The notes under the pieces: generated by a model
The model's input: only the letters and a program-made list of their open reading frames with translations
Told to the model about the DNA's origin: nothing
The model's database searches: none
Part shown: one piece after another, positions 1 through 8,048 of the stretch
How positions within the stretch are numbered: position 1 is the first letter of the stretch
Layout of the letters: every line of letters begins with the position of its first letter
Translations under genes and position numbers: made by a program
DNA from: an uncultured Oscillospiraceae bacterium
GTDB lineage: Bacteria; Bacillota; Clostridia; Oscillospirales; Oscillospiraceae
DNA length: 64,000 bases
Direction of reading: 5' to 3'
Assembly: GCA_910587505.1 (NCBI GenBank)
Contig: CAJULD010000005.1
Coordinates: forward strand, 1 to 64,000

Positions 1-2
1 CC

Positions 3-680
3 GGCGAGAACCTGAAGGGCGTGTACTCCGCCAACGAGTTCCTCACCCGCATCAATCTCATGAAGGCCTACCGGGACGGCGCCGACACCCCCATCATGCC
101 TCTCAGAGGCAAGAAAGTGGCGGTGGTGGGCGGCGGCAACGTGGCTATGGACGCCGCCCGGTGCTCCCGCCGTCTGGGCGCCGACGTGTACATCATTTAC
201 CGCCGCTCCGAGGCCGAGCTTCCCGCCCGTGCCGAGGAGGTGGAGCACGCCAGGGAGGAGGGCATCGTCTTCAGGACCCTCACCAATCCCACCGCCATTC
301 TGGGCTACAACAATCCCGAGGACAGGCGGGACCCGCGCAACGGCTCCGTCTGCGGTCTGACCTGCGTGGAAATGGAGCTGGGCGAGCCCGACGCCTCCGG
401 CCGCCGCCGCCCCATCGTGAAAGAGGGCAGCGAGTTCGACCTGGAGATGGACTGCGTTATCATGGCCCTGGGCACCAGCCCCAACCCGCTCATCAAGTCC
501 ACCACCGAAGGCCTTGAGATCAACAGGCGGGGCGGCATCATCGTCAATGAGGACGGCCTGACCAGCCGGGATTCCGTCTATGCCGGCGGCGACGCCGTCA
601 CCGGCGCAGCCACCGTCATCCTGGCCATGGGCGCGGGCAAGACCGCCGCCGCCGCCATCGACGCGCAGCTGAACAAATAA
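3..680 (+). CDS. NADPH-dependent glutamate synthase-type flavoprotein, C-terminal part (cut by window edge)
   Basis: The reading frame is open to the left edge and ends in TAA, so only about 225 C-terminal residues are present. A dinucleotide-binding motif, KVAVVGGGNVAMDAAR, is followed by a basic NADP-type segment (IIYRRSEAELPAR). Near the end, YAGGDAVTGAATV and an alanine-rich helix match the FAD-closing motif of GltD-like proteins. This family passes electrons from NADPH to the glutamate synthase active site or acts as a stand-alone GltA-like oxidoreductase. The partner gene lies outside the window, so the exact enzyme cannot be fixed. Related NADPH-binding subunits such as those of dihydropyrimidine dehydrogenase or Nfn-type enzymes share the fold. 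Confidence 0.88.
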   Translation, partial: GENLKGVYSANEFLTRINLMKAYRDGADTPIMPLRGKKVAVVGGGNVAMDAARCSRRLGADVYIIYRRSEAELPARAEEVEHAREEGIVFRTLTNPTAILGYNNPEDRRDPRNGSVCGLTCVEMELGEPDASGRRRPIVKEGSEFDLEMDCVIMALGTSPNPLIKSTTEGLEINRRGGIIVNEDGLTSRDSVYAGGDAVTGAATVILAMGAGKTAAAAIDAQLNK

Positions 681-704
681 GCCGGCGGCTTCGCCGAAGA
701 GCCG

Positions 705-739
705 AAAAAAGATCCCGCCCTCAGTCTGAGGGCGGGATC
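705..739 (-). terminator. Rho-independent terminator for the lipoprotein operon
   Basis: A perfect 14-bp inverted repeat (711-724 and 726-739) has GATCCCGCCCTCAG as its left arm. Read on the minus strand it is followed by TTTTTT (705-710). It lies between converging genes and best serves the minus-strand operon ending at 791. Confidence 0.8.
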
Positions 740-790
740 TCTGCCTGTCAAAAAAGCGGCTGCGCCCTTTTGCCTGCGGAGAAGTTTCTA

Positions 791-1735
791 TTACCGCACC
801 GACAGCCACGCCAGCTGCCCCAGACCCTCCTCGTCCAGCAGGACCACCAGATGGGAAACCGGCTCCCCGTCCTTGCCGGGGACGTTGTAGATGGTGCGCT
901 CCGCGCCGTCCCGGCTGATCTCCTCCACCAGCACCCAGACGGTCTCCGCCTCGCACTGTACCTCCGGCAGGTCTTCCCGCAGGGTCAGATCGTCGGAGCG
1001 GACAATGGAATTCTGTCCGTCAAACTGAGTCACCACCAGCTTTTCCAGCCGGGGGACCGCCTCTATGGACACCGATACCTGGACGGAGTCCGTATAAGTT
1101 TTTCCGTCCTCCGTCCGGGTGCGGGTGGACGTCCGGGTCGTGGACATGAGGCCGTTGACAGAGTCGCCGCTGCCGTCGAGATAAATGCGGCCGTCCCTGG
1201 CCTGATACACATTGTAGTATCGCCATATGGTTGCATTGTCCAGGTGGGGGTCCCAGTCCTCCGCTCCCAGCGGCGGGCCGCAGTAGATGACGCCGCTGGC
1301 GGACTCGGAGACGCCCTCGTCCGTGTAGGCAATCTGTGTGGTCTCCGCCCCGGGGGCCATGTTGGAGACAACGCCCACAGAGCAGTTCCCTCCCTGATAG
1401 CCCGGATGCTCCGGGTCATATTCCCGGTAGACAAACAGACTGTACCCCTTCCTGATGCCGGGAAAGGTGAAGTTTCCCACCTCGTCCTCCACGGCGAAGA
1501 GCACGTCCCGGGGGAAAGCCAGCGTCCCGAACCGGTCCGTTTCCGCCTGGAAGGTCCCGTACTCCTCCACATGCGGATTGTCCGCCAGATGATCCACGTA
1601 CCCCTGGGAGGGAACCACATACAATCCCACCCACCGGTCGCCGCCCTCCGCGGGGTTCGCCTCCGGCTGTGCCAGGGAGCATCCCGCCAGCAGCAGCGCC
1701 GCCAGCGCGCAGATAAGCCACTTACTCTTTTTCAT
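791..1735 (-). CDS. Secreted lipoprotein of unknown function
   Basis: This is a 314-residue protein starting MKKSKWL, with a lipobox LLAGC around residue 18, so it is probably lipid-anchored on the outer face of the membrane. The mature part is acidic, with stretches such as FPGIRKGYSLFVYREY and a C-terminal segment on interactions or strands (SHLVVLLDEEG). No enzymatic motif was recognised. The start is placed at the Met directly before the signal peptide; this ATG lies inside the end of the upstream XRE gene (14-bp overlap), implying translational coupling. It is the last gene of the DUF2975/XRE operon and may be the effector or a target of that regulator. The family is not recognised. Confidence 0.75.
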   Translation of the reverse strand: MKKSKWLICALAALLLAGCSLAQPEANPAEGGDRWVGLYVVPSQGYVDHLADNPHVEEYGTFQAETDRFGTLAFPRDVLFAVEDEVGNFTFPGIRKGYSLFVYREYDPEHPGYQGGNCSVGVVSNMAPGAETTQIAYTDEGVSESASGVIYCGPPLGAEDWDPHLDNATIWRYYNVYQARDGRIYLDGSGDSVNGLMSTTRTSTRTRTEDGKTYTDSVQVSVSIEAVPRLEKLVVTQFDGQNSIVRSDDLTLREDLPEVQCEAETVWVLVEEISRDGAERTIYNVPGKDGEPVSHLVVLLDEEGLGQLAWLSVR

Positions 1736-1952
1736 CCTCGTCCTCCAATCTCCCGTCAAAGCGCAGGATGTCCCCCACCTGACAGTCCAGGTGGTAGCAG
1801 ATCCTGTTGATGGTGTGGAACCGCACGCCGTTGGCCTTGCCGGAGCGGAGGATGGAAAGGTTTGCCTCCGTGATCCCCACCCTGGCGCACAACTCCTTCC
1901 CGGTCATGCTCCGGGACTTCAGTATCTCGTCCAGATGTACGGTGATGGCCAT
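1722..1952 (-). CDS. Small XRE-family regulator, YozG-like
   Basis: A 76-residue DNA-binding protein. The start is taken at MAITVHLDEIL, which leaves almost nothing outside the helix-turn-helix: residues 10-65 cover KSRSMTGKELCARVGITEANLSILRSG-type helices with the typical recognition helix and the C-terminal HLDCQVGDIL turn of single-domain XRE regulators such as Bacillus YozG. It sits between a DUF2975-like membrane protein and a lipoprotein; the pair DUF2975 membrane protein plus small XRE regulator is a recurrent arrangement in Firmicutes. It probably controls its own operon through the palindromes at 2884-2949 (inference). Longer upstream in-frame starts exist but lack a ribosome site. 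Confidence 0.85.
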   Translation of the reverse strand: MAITVHLDEILKSRSMTGKELCARVGITEANLSILRSGKANGVRFHTINRICYHLDCQVGDILRFDGRLEDEDEKE

Positions 1953-2020
1953 AATCACACCTCGGCGCGAAAGGGCGTTTCGCAGCAAAAAGTTTTCTTT
2001 GTTCACAAAAAAATATTGCC

Positions 2021-2869
2021 CTAAATAATCGTCCCGTTGTCGTCGCTGACGGCCTTGGCACGCCGGAAGTACCGGCACAGCAGCCCCAGCACCGCCGCCA
2101 GCAGCACGGAGGCGAAGGGGAAGGAGACATTAAAGCGGGCAGAGTGGAGCACCGGCAGCAAAAAGAACTGCAGCAGATTTCCCGCCACGCAGACCCCCAC
2201 CGACCAGGCCGCCACCTGTGCGCACCGGACTCCCAGACTCTCCGCCAGCGCTACCGTCTCCTCGCCAAAGGGGTCCGATTCCATCCGCAGTCCCAGCCTT
2301 CCGCTCCAGCGCAGCACCTGACAGCACAGCAGGGTGGGAATCAGGTCCATGACCGCCAGCACCACCAGCGTCAGATTCGTGGGCATCAGCGCCCCGGCGT
2401 CCAGAGCGGTGTTGGCCTCCGCCGTCTTCCGGATGACCTGCCACACGCCGGCCCCCTGGGCCAGCACGGCCAGCCAAGCCCATGCCCAGGAGGACCACCG
2501 GAGAAGCCGGTCCATGGTCCGCCCCGGCTTCTCCGCGCCCAGGATGTTTTTCAGCGCCCGCAGCACCGTCCAGGCCAGCAGAGAAGCTCCCACGGAGCCG
2601 GCGGCGGCCAGAGCGATTATGGGTCCCGCGCCGTACTCCGCCGTCAGCAGCGTGGGATTCACCAGGTAAAACAGTCCCGCCAGTATCTCCGCTGCCGCCA
2701 GCAGCAGCAGCCAGTCCCATTTGCACCGCCCCCTCCACAGCAGCCCCAGCGCCGGCAGGGCCGTCAGCGCCAGTACGATTCCCCATGCGGCGGCGTTGCC
2801 GCCCGGACCGGAGAGGGACAGCTCTCTGAGCCATTCCCCCAGCCGGGTGAGCGTCCCGATTGTCGTCAT
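2021..2869 (-). CDS. Multi-pass membrane protein with DUF2975-like C-terminus
   Basis: A 282-residue hydrophobic protein with about seven membrane segments. The last third (DPFGEETVALAESLGV, two hydrophobic spans, then LLCRYFRRAKAVSDDNGTI) has the layout of DUF2975/YoaS-like proteins: a conserved PF.EENV-type loop, two transmembrane helices and an acidic tail. The N-terminal part is longer than in YoaS (usually about 160 residues). The ATG is preceded by AGGAGG. It is the first gene of an operon with the small XRE regulator and the lipoprotein, behind a well-formed promoter. Its role is unknown. The family assignment is moderate because it rests on the C-terminal pattern only. Confidence 0.65.
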   Translation of the reverse strand: MTTIGTLTRLGEWLRELSLSGPGGNAAAWGIVLALTALPALGLLWRGRCKWDWLLLLAAAEILAGLFYLVNPTLLTAEYGAGPIIALAAAGSVGASLLAWTVLRALKNILGAEKPGRTMDRLLRWSSWAWAWLAVLAQGAGVWQVIRKTAEANTALDAGALMPTNLTLVVLAVMDLIPTLLCCQVLRWSGRLGLRMESDPFGEETVALAESLGVRCAQVAAWSVGVCVAGNLLQFFLLPVLHSARFNVSFPFASVLLAAVLGLLCRYFRRAKAVSDDNGTII

Positions 2870-2883
2870 GCCGATTCCTCCTG

Positions 2884-2949
2884 ATTATTGTTTTACAATA
2901 ATTCTATAGGGGCATCCTATCATGAAAATTATTGTTTGTCAATAATTTT
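2884..2949 (-). promoter_or_regulatory. Promoter flanked by two identical-type palindromic operators
   Basis: On the minus strand -35 TTGACA (2937-2942) and -10 TAGGAT (2914-2919) are separated by exactly 17 bp. Two palindromes share the form ATTATTG-N5-CAATAAT. One (2884-2902) lies between the start site and the ribosome site. The other (2928-2946, extendable to 10-bp arms at 2925-2949) contains part of the -35 box. Occupation of either site would block transcription. The XRE protein encoded in the operon is the obvious candidate binder. Confidence 0.75.
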
Positions 2950-3040
2950 ATTTGCGTGCGGAGATATATTTTTCTTACCCCGGTTTCCGGGGCCTGCGCG
3001 GCTCCCGGAGAAAGGCGCCCGGAGCGCGAAGTTCCGGACA

Positions 3041-3074
3041 AAAGATTACCGGGTGCGCTCACAGCACCCGGTAA
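3041..3074 (-). terminator. Terminator overlapping the hemW stop codon
   Basis: Perfect 11-bp arms TTACCGGGTGC (3046-3056) and 3064-3074 with a 7-nt loop. On the minus strand the stem is followed by TCTTTTG. The hemW stop codon lies in the loop region. Confidence 0.7.
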
Positions 3075-4267
3075 TCATGATTGGCGGCCGCTTCCTCCCG
3101 GCGCATCTTTTCCGCTGCCAGCGCCTCCAGACATTGCCCGATGATCTGATTGGACAGCAGAAAACCCTTCGGCGTCAGACGCCACCGCCCGCCATACAGC
3201 AACGCATGGCCGCTTTTCCCGAACCGCTCCAGAACCGCCTGCACCGGTCCGAAGGGCAGGCGGAATTTATACTCGAACTCCTGCCGGGAAATGCCCTTCG
3301 TAATCCGCAGCCCCAGCATGACGTATTCAACATCCCGCTCCCGGAGAGGGATCCGCTCGTTTTCCGAAAGAATGTCCCCCTGATTCTCCACTCCGGCGCA
3401 GTAAGCGTCCAGATCCCGGACGCAGGCGTAGCGCACGTCCCCCAAATCGGAGTGGGCCCCCGGTCCGAACCCGGCGTACTCCCCCAGCGTCCAGTATTTC
3501 AGGTTGTGGCGGGACTCGAACCCCGGTCTGGCGAAATTGGAAATCTCATATTGCTGATATCCCAGTTCTCCCAGCCGCTCCACGGTCCACAGGTACATGT
3601 CCGCCTGTGCGTCGTCGTCCGGCAGGTCCAGATTCCCCTGCATGTTCCACAGGGGCGTGCCCTCCTCCACCTTCAGACCGTAGCAGCTCAGGTGCTCCGG
3701 GGCCAGGGCGGCGGCCTTCTCCACGGTGTCCCGCCAGCTCTCCATGGTCTGACCGGGGAGACCGTAGATCAGATCAAGGGACAGGTTCCTGATCTTCGCC
3801 CGCCGCGCCGCCACTGCCGCCGCCTCCGCCTGGGCAAAGGTGTGGGGCCGCCCCAGCATTTGCAGCTGCCCGTCGTTCGCGGACTGCACGCCCAGACTCA
3901 GCCGGTTGAAGCCCGCCCGGCGGAGAGCCCGGAGGGCCCGCCAGTCCCCGGCGCTGTCCGGGTTGGCCTCCAGAGTGATCTCCGGCTTTCTGGCCAGGCG
4001 GTAGTGCTTCTCCACGGTTTTCAGAATCTGCCGCAGACGCTTCCCGCCCAGCCACGAGGGCGTGCCGCCGCCAAAGTAGACGGTGTCCACCTCGTGGGCG
4101 GTGGTCCGGGGGGCGATCTCCGCCAGCTGGCGGCAGAGGGCGGACACATAGCGGTCCATTTTCTCCTCATGGCCCGGCAGAGAGTAAAAGTCGCAGTAAA
4201 TACACTTGCTCCTGCAGAAGGGAATATGGATGTAGAGCCCCAGGGGCTTGTACTCTTTTTTCTTCAC
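3059..4267 (-). CDS. hemW: HemW-type radical SAM heme chaperone
   Basis: A 402-residue protein with the radical SAM signature CRSKCIYCDF near residue 20 (CxxxCxxC, where the Phe after CxD distinguishes this group). It also carries YFGGGTPSWL, LEANPDSA, GVQSANDGQL and YEISNFARPG, all typical of HemW (formerly annotated as HemN-like coproporphyrinogen III oxidase). It lacks the N-terminal region of true HemN, which supports a role in heme delivery. The start chosen is GTG at 4267, preceded by GAGGTGA at good spacing and leading directly into KKKEYKPLGLYIHIPFC; ATG codons further upstream add residues the family does not have. It appears monocistronic. Confidence 0.9.
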   Translation of the reverse strand: MKKKEYKPLGLYIHIPFCRSKCIYCDFYSLPGHEEKMDRYVSALCRQLAEIAPRTTAHEVDTVYFGGGTPSWLGGKRLRQILKTVEKHYRLARKPEITLEANPDSAGDWRALRALRRAGFNRLSLGVQSANDGQLQMLGRPHTFAQAEAAAVAARRAKIRNLSLDLIYGLPGQTMESWRDTVEKAAALAPEHLSCYGLKVEEGTPLWNMQGNLDLPDDDAQADMYLWTVERLGELGYQQYEISNFARPGFESRHNLKYWTLGEYAGFGPGAHSDLGDVRYACVRDLDAYCAGVENQGDILSENERIPLRERDVEYVMLGLRITKGISRQEFEYKFRLPFGPVQAVLERFGKSGHALLYGGRWRLTPKGFLLSNQIIGQCLEALAAEKMRREEAAANHDYRVL

Positions 4268-4330
4268 GGCCGTCACCTCGGTAGGGGAATTCCCTCCCAT
4301 TGTAACCGAAAGCGGCCCGGTCTGCAAGAG

Positions 4331-5131
4331 CTACCTGGTCGATTTCCGCCGTTTGCCGTAAAAGAATACCAGAAGGCCGCCGGTGACCGCCACCACCGCG
4401 GCAACCAGAAGCCAGGGAGCGCAGGCGCGGGCGGGCAGGGTGGGAGTCCGGGGCGCAATGATCTCCGGACTGGCTGTGTCCCGGACCGGAAAGTCCGTGC
4501 CGTCGGGATCATCCAGGCAGAACCAGGCGTTGAGACGGCCGTACATATAGTTCACGTATCCCCAGGTCAGGCCGTTTTCGTCGGTGAACACCCTGGAGAT
4601 ATAGCTTTGGTTCTCCTCCGTGCCGGTGAGGTTCGCCAGGACGTCCATCATGTCCGTCTCCATGCTGGAGGTCAGCCGCTCTGCGGGCGCGCCGGGATAC
4701 GGGTAAAAGTTGATGACAGACGCGTCCCCGGCATAGTCTGCAAACTCGCCGCCATAGTCCCGGATCCGGTCTGCATACTCCTCCTCAAAGGAAATATGAT
4801 CGTAGATCAGCGCCAGCTCCGCCAGAGGCGCCCAGCCGTCAACCTGCCCCTCATCCTCGAACACGGTGATGCAGCCCCAGTCCCTGTACTTGAAGTAGAC
4901 ATGCAGGGAGAAGCCGTTCCGGTACTGGCCCTCCACGATGCTGCCGCCAGGGGCGTCGTAGAGGGTGACGAAGCCGTCCGGCCCGTTGGCATAGTAGCTC
5001 CGGTCAACATGGGTGCACCCATGCCTCCTGTAAAAGTCGTTGTCCGGCTCCCAGATCAGGTCCGCCCGGGCGGGAGCGGCCAGGGCCAGCAGCAGCGCCA
5101 GCACCAGCGCGCAGTTCATAAAGCGTTTCAT
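4331..5131 (-). CDS. Secreted protein with SH3-like region and C-terminal membrane anchor
   Basis: A 266-residue protein starting MKRFMNCALVLALLL with a signal peptide ending near APARA. The mature N-terminal half (YYANGPDGFVTLYDAPGG..., then DWGCITVFEDEGQVDGWAPLAEL) resembles bacterial SH3-like domains, with the usual ending in a Trp-x-x-Leu turn. A proline-rich linker leads to a single transmembrane helix (about residues 237-257) and a basic tail GKRRKSTR, so it should be anchored with the bulk outside. It is the last gene of the four-gene operon 6670-4331. The function is unknown; cell-wall binding is a reasonable guess from the SH3-like pattern. Confidence 0.7.
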   Translation of the reverse strand: MKRFMNCALVLALLLALAAPARADLIWEPDNDFYRRHGCTHVDRSYYANGPDGFVTLYDAPGGSIVEGQYRNGFSLHVYFKYRDWGCITVFEDEGQVDGWAPLAELALIYDHISFEEEYADRIRDYGGEFADYAGDASVINFYPYPGAPAERLTSSMETDMMDVLANLTGTEENQSYISRVFTDENGLTWGYVNYMYGRLNAWFCLDDPDGTDFPVRDTASPEIIAPRTPTLPARACAPWLLVAAVVAVTGGLLVFFYGKRRKSTR

Positions 5132-5141
5132 AACCGGTTCC

Positions 5142-5336
5142 TCATTTCTTCTTTTTCCAGAACTTTTGCAGCAGGTACACGGTGACGCCCACCACGGCCC
5201 CCACCAGAATCCATGGCAGCAGCCTGACGCCGTAATACACCGCCAGCGCCGGCCCGGCAATCACGTCCGCACGCGCTGCCGCCGTCAGGGACAGCGCGGT
5301 CACGGGGACCATCATCAAAGTCAACCATTTCTTCAT
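5142..5336 (-). CDS. 64-residue membrane protein with signal-like N-terminus
   Basis: It starts MKKWLTLMMVPV, preceded by AGGAGGG at ideal spacing. A first hydrophobic stretch ends near AARA (possible cleavage); a second (LPWILVGAVVGVTVYLL) is followed by KFWKKKK, a classic positive-inside stop. It is packed between the genes at 5131 and 5349, so it is clearly part of the operon. No family was recognised. Its signal peptide and end layout resemble the downstream 4331-5131 protein in miniature. Confidence 0.7.
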   Translation of the reverse strand: MKKWLTLMMVPVTALSLTAAARADVIAGPALAVYYGVRLLPWILVGAVVGVTVYLLQKFWKKKK

Positions 5337-5348
5337 CCAGGATCCCTC

Positions 5349-5681
5349 CTATAACAGATTGACGGCGCACCCCGCGCCGTAGGAAAACAGATTGATGAGC
5401 AGAGCGAAGAGAAACGGCCGCTTCACCTGCTCCGAATACGCCCGGCAGCACCGCCACTCCACAAGTACCGCCGCGGCCTCCAGAACTGCCGTCACCGGGA
5501 CGGCGCTCCACCTCCAGAGGGTGGTCGCGGTGCAGTACAGCAGCACCACGGGCGGGTTGGTCAGGCAGTTCATCAGCGCCACCAGCCCCAGCTCCCTCCG
5601 TCCCCGGAGGCCCCAAATCAGAGCGAAGAGCTCCTCAAAAAGCAGCGTCAGCGCCAGGGATACCGCCAGAATCTTCAGCAT
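5349..5681 (-). CDS. Small four-helix membrane protein
   Basis: A 110-residue hydrophobic protein (MLKILAVSLALTLLFEEL...), with about four membrane segments. It contains RGRRELGLVALMNCLTNPPVVLLY, where the NPP in a membrane segment is notable, and CRAYSEQVKRPFLFALLINLFSYGAG near the end. The ATG lies within the end of the upstream MFS gene (7-bp overlap), indicating translational coupling. It is not assigned to a known family. The recurring N-P-P and E-x-V-K-R-P-F-L patterns look like a conserved Clostridia membrane protein of unknown role. Confidence 0.7.
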   Translation of the reverse strand: MLKILAVSLALTLLFEELFALIWGLRGRRELGLVALMNCLTNPPVVLLYCTATTLWRWSAVPVTAVLEAAAVLVEWRCCRAYSEQVKRPFLFALLINLFSYGAGCAVNLL

Positions 5682-6670
5682 CCCGCCGCCCCCTTCCGCA
5701 GCGGAATCCACAGCAGCGCCAGGCTGACCAGAGCAACCAGCCCATATTGCACCGGCCCGGCCAGCAAATTCGGCCACCCCAGAAAGGAGGGCAGACAGCC
5801 CAGAAACAGGGCAAAGGTCAAAAGGCCGAAGGTGAACCCCCTGGCTCCAGGCATCACCCGGGCCGCCGCCCACAGAGTCACCGGCATGGTCATGTTAAAG
5901 AGAAACACCGCCAGAACGCCCGGCAGGGGCAGGGCGGAGGCCAGATACAGCGCGGCGGCCAGCCCCAGGCTCCAGACGGAGGCCCGCGAGGCCCCCAGCC
6001 GGTCCGCGGCGAAGCCTCCGGCCGTCTTCCCCAGGACAAGGGCCAGCGTCAGGACCAGCGCCCACTCCGCCTTCCAGGAAAACGCCTGGTTCATCCCCAT
6101 ACAGGAGCGCAGGACTACCACCAGGAACAGGGGGACCAGCGCCCCGTATCCCTCCGGTGCGGACACGTCTACCGCCCCGTTGCCCGAGGGACCCCGGCGC
6201 AGCGCCAGAATGAGCCCTCCCGCCGCCAGCAGGCCCGCCGGGCCCGGCCACAGAGCGGGCGACGCGGCCCGTCCCCACAGGGTCCCAGAGAACAGGCCCA
6301 GCGCCCCCGGCGAGACGAACACGCCCAGTGCCCAGGCGCTCTCCCGGCTCCGGTTCAGCACGTCGATGCCGCCGCCCAGGTGGAACAGGGCGTTGCCCAC
6401 CCCCGCCGTCACGGCGGCGGGGAGCGGCAGGGGCAGCAGGTACGCCAGCGCCGTCAGGGCGCAGCCTGCTGCGGCCACGACTCCGTTCCGGTCCAGCCGG
6501 TCTGCCAGCAGGCCCAGAGGCATTTGCAGCGCGAAGGCGCAGAAGTTGTACAAAAGCAGGCACAGCATGAAGTCCGCTTCGCCCGCCATGGTCCGGAACA
6601 CCAGCAGCGCGCAGCTGAGGTCCACCCAGAAATGGGCGGCGCTGTAGAGGACCAGCAGCCTTTTGTCCAT
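5675..6670 (-). CDS. MFS-type transporter
   Basis: A 331-residue protein with about ten to eleven membrane spans. The motif between helices 2 and 3 (PLGLLADRLDRNG) is the major facilitator signature, and a second copy of the D-R-x-G pattern (GGFAADRLGAS) marks the second half. It is shorter than typical 12-helix MFS proteins (about 400 residues), with short loops. The start at MDKRLLVLYSAAHFWVDL is preceded by GAGGTGA. It is the first gene of the four-gene operon. The substrate cannot be told; a drug/metabolite efflux type is likely from the size and motif. Confidence 0.8.
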   Translation of the reverse strand: MDKRLLVLYSAAHFWVDLSCALLVFRTMAGEADFMLCLLLYNFCAFALQMPLGLLADRLDRNGVVAAAGCALTALAYLLPLPLPAAVTAGVGNALFHLGGGIDVLNRSRESAWALGVFVSPGALGLFSGTLWGRAASPALWPGPAGLLAAGGLILALRRGPSGNGAVDVSAPEGYGALVPLFLVVVLRSCMGMNQAFSWKAEWALVLTLALVLGKTAGGFAADRLGASRASVWSLGLAAALYLASALPLPGVLAVFLFNMTMPVTLWAAARVMPGARGFTFGLLTFALFLGCLPSFLGWPNLLAGPVQYGLVALVSLALLWIPLRKGAAGC

Positions 6671-6776
6671 GGGGATCACCTCTTTCACCTGTATAGACGC
6701 AGAGACGGGGAGAAATGTGCCGGAAGAAAAGAAAAAATGAGAGCAGACCATCGGCCTGCCCCTTTCAGAAGCTGTC

Positions 6777-6919
6777 CCAACAGGCGGGAGCACACATCCT
6801 GACGGAAAAATTACCGTCCGGACTGCGTGAGAAAAACCTGAAATCCGTCAGGATTCCTGCGCTTTCCTTTCTTGCCGGTTAAAAATTTTTCCCGTCAATC
6901 TGCGCATTTCGCCTGTTGG
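6777..6919. repeat. MITE-like repeat with 10-bp terminal inverted repeats, copy 1
   Basis: Begins CCAACAGGCG and ends CGCCTGTTGG. The inner sequence matches the second copy at 45121-45229 along nearly its whole length. This copy carries about 34 extra bases in the middle (around 6828-6861) that create an internal inverted pair (ATCCTGACGG and CCGTCAGGAT). No coding capacity. The 6671-7154 gap otherwise holds only the hairpin at 7032-7059. Confidence 0.75.
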
Positions 6920-7031
6920 TACCGCTTCTTAAATGATATTCGGTTATTCTCTGTCTGAGCAGCGTTTGATAAAATGGCAGGCCGCTTATCATCTGCTGTC
7001 ACCCAGGCAAACTTTATCAAACAGGCTAAAC

Positions 7032-7059
7032 CGCCCCGGACGTGTAGCCGTCCGGGGCG
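7032..7059. terminator. Perfect GC hairpin downstream of the SPFH gene
   Basis: Arms CGCCCCGGACG (7032-7042) and its complement (7049-7059) with a 6-nt loop. It lies about 95 bp beyond the stop of the minus-strand SPFH gene. Only a short T-rich stretch follows on that strand, so terminator function is likely but not certain. Confidence 0.45.
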
Positions 7060-7154
7060 ATTGGCGCGCCGTCAGTCCGTCGCAATACGGAAACCGGCAG
7101 TTACGCTTTTTGCTGCCGTCCCATAGCGCCTCTTTGCGGGCTTCCTCTCCGATG

Positions 7155-8048
7155 TTATGGCTTATCCGCCTCCAACAGCGCCCGGGCGCTGCTGGCCAGA
7201 CCGGCGAGGCCCTGGATCTCGCTGGGGATGATGATCTTGGTGGCCTTGCCGTCGGCGGCGGCCTGGAAGGCCTCCAGCGCCTTGATCTTCACCACCTGGT
7301 CGTTGGGGTTGGCCTCGTTGAGCAGCTTGATGGAATCCGCCAGGGCCTGCTGGACCTTCAGGATCGCAGCGGCCTGACCCTCGGCCTCCAGAATGGCGGC
7401 CTGCTTGGCGGCGTCGGCCCGGAGAATGGCGGACTGCTTTTCGCCTTCGGCCACCAGAATCTGGCTCTCCTTCTGGCCCTGGGCCTGAAGAATGGCCTCC
7501 CGACGCTCGCGCTCGGCCCGCATCTGCTTCTCCATGGAGTCCTGAATGTCACGGGGCGGGATGATATTTTTCAGCTCCACCCGGTTCACCTTGATACCCC
7601 AGGGGTCGGTGGCCTCGTCCAGGATGGAGCGCATCTGGGTATTGATATGATCCCGGCTGGTGAGGGACTGGTCCAGCTCCAGATCGCCGATGATGTTGCG
7701 CAGGGTGGTGGCGGTCAGATTCTCAATGGCGCTCATGGGGTGCTCCACGCCGTAGGCGTACAGCTTGGGATCGATGATCTGGAAATAGATAACGGTATCG
7801 ATCTGCATGGTGACATTGTCCTTGGTGATGACGGGCTGAGGCGCAAAGTCCACCACCTGCTCTTTCAGACTGACCCGTTTGGCCACCCGGTCGATGAAAG
7901 GCAGTTTGATATGCACGCCCACGCCCCAGGTGGTCTGGTACGCCCCCAGGCGCTCCACCACGAAGGCACGGGACTGCTGCACCACCTGGATATTGGTGAC
8001 CAGCAGGATCAGGATAATGACGCCAATGGCGGCAAGAACATATGGCAT
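7155..8048 (-). CDS. SPFH/band 7 membrane scaffold protein (stomatin-like)
   Basis: A 297-residue protein. One N-terminal membrane helix (IGVIILILLVTNIQVV) is followed by the SPFH domain: AFVVERLGAYQTTWGVGVHIKLPF, KEQVVDFAPQPVITKDNV, then the Ala/Glu-rich coiled coil with repeated AEGEKQSAIL and AEGQAAAIL units. This is the stomatin/QmcA type, which forms membrane-microdomain scaffolds and often assists membrane proteases. The start at 8048 is chosen for the AAGGAGGG site; an upstream ATG adds ten residues without one. No NfeD-type partner is adjacent, which is a little unusual because this subgroup is often encoded beside NfeD. Confidence 0.9.
   Translation of the reverse strand: MPYVLAAIGVIILILLVTNIQVVQQSRAFVVERLGAYQTTWGVGVHIKLPFIDRVAKRVSLKEQVVDFAPQPVITKDNVTMQIDTVIYFQIIDPKLYAYGVEHPMSAIENLTATTLRNIIGDLELDQSLTSRDHINTQMRSILDEATDPWGIKVNRVELKNIIPPRDIQDSMEKQMRAERERREAILQAQGQKESQILVAEGEKQSAILRADAAKQAAILEAEGQAAAILKVQQALADSIKLLNEANPNDQVVKIKALEAFQAAADGKATKIIIPSEIQGLAGLASSARALLEADKP

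Noticed and set aside
2888..5185. 765-codon plus-strand open frame
   Set aside because: It runs antisense through hemW and the SH3-like protein gene, has low-complexity Pro/Arg/Gly-rich translation, and the minus-strand genes have clear motifs and ribosome sites.
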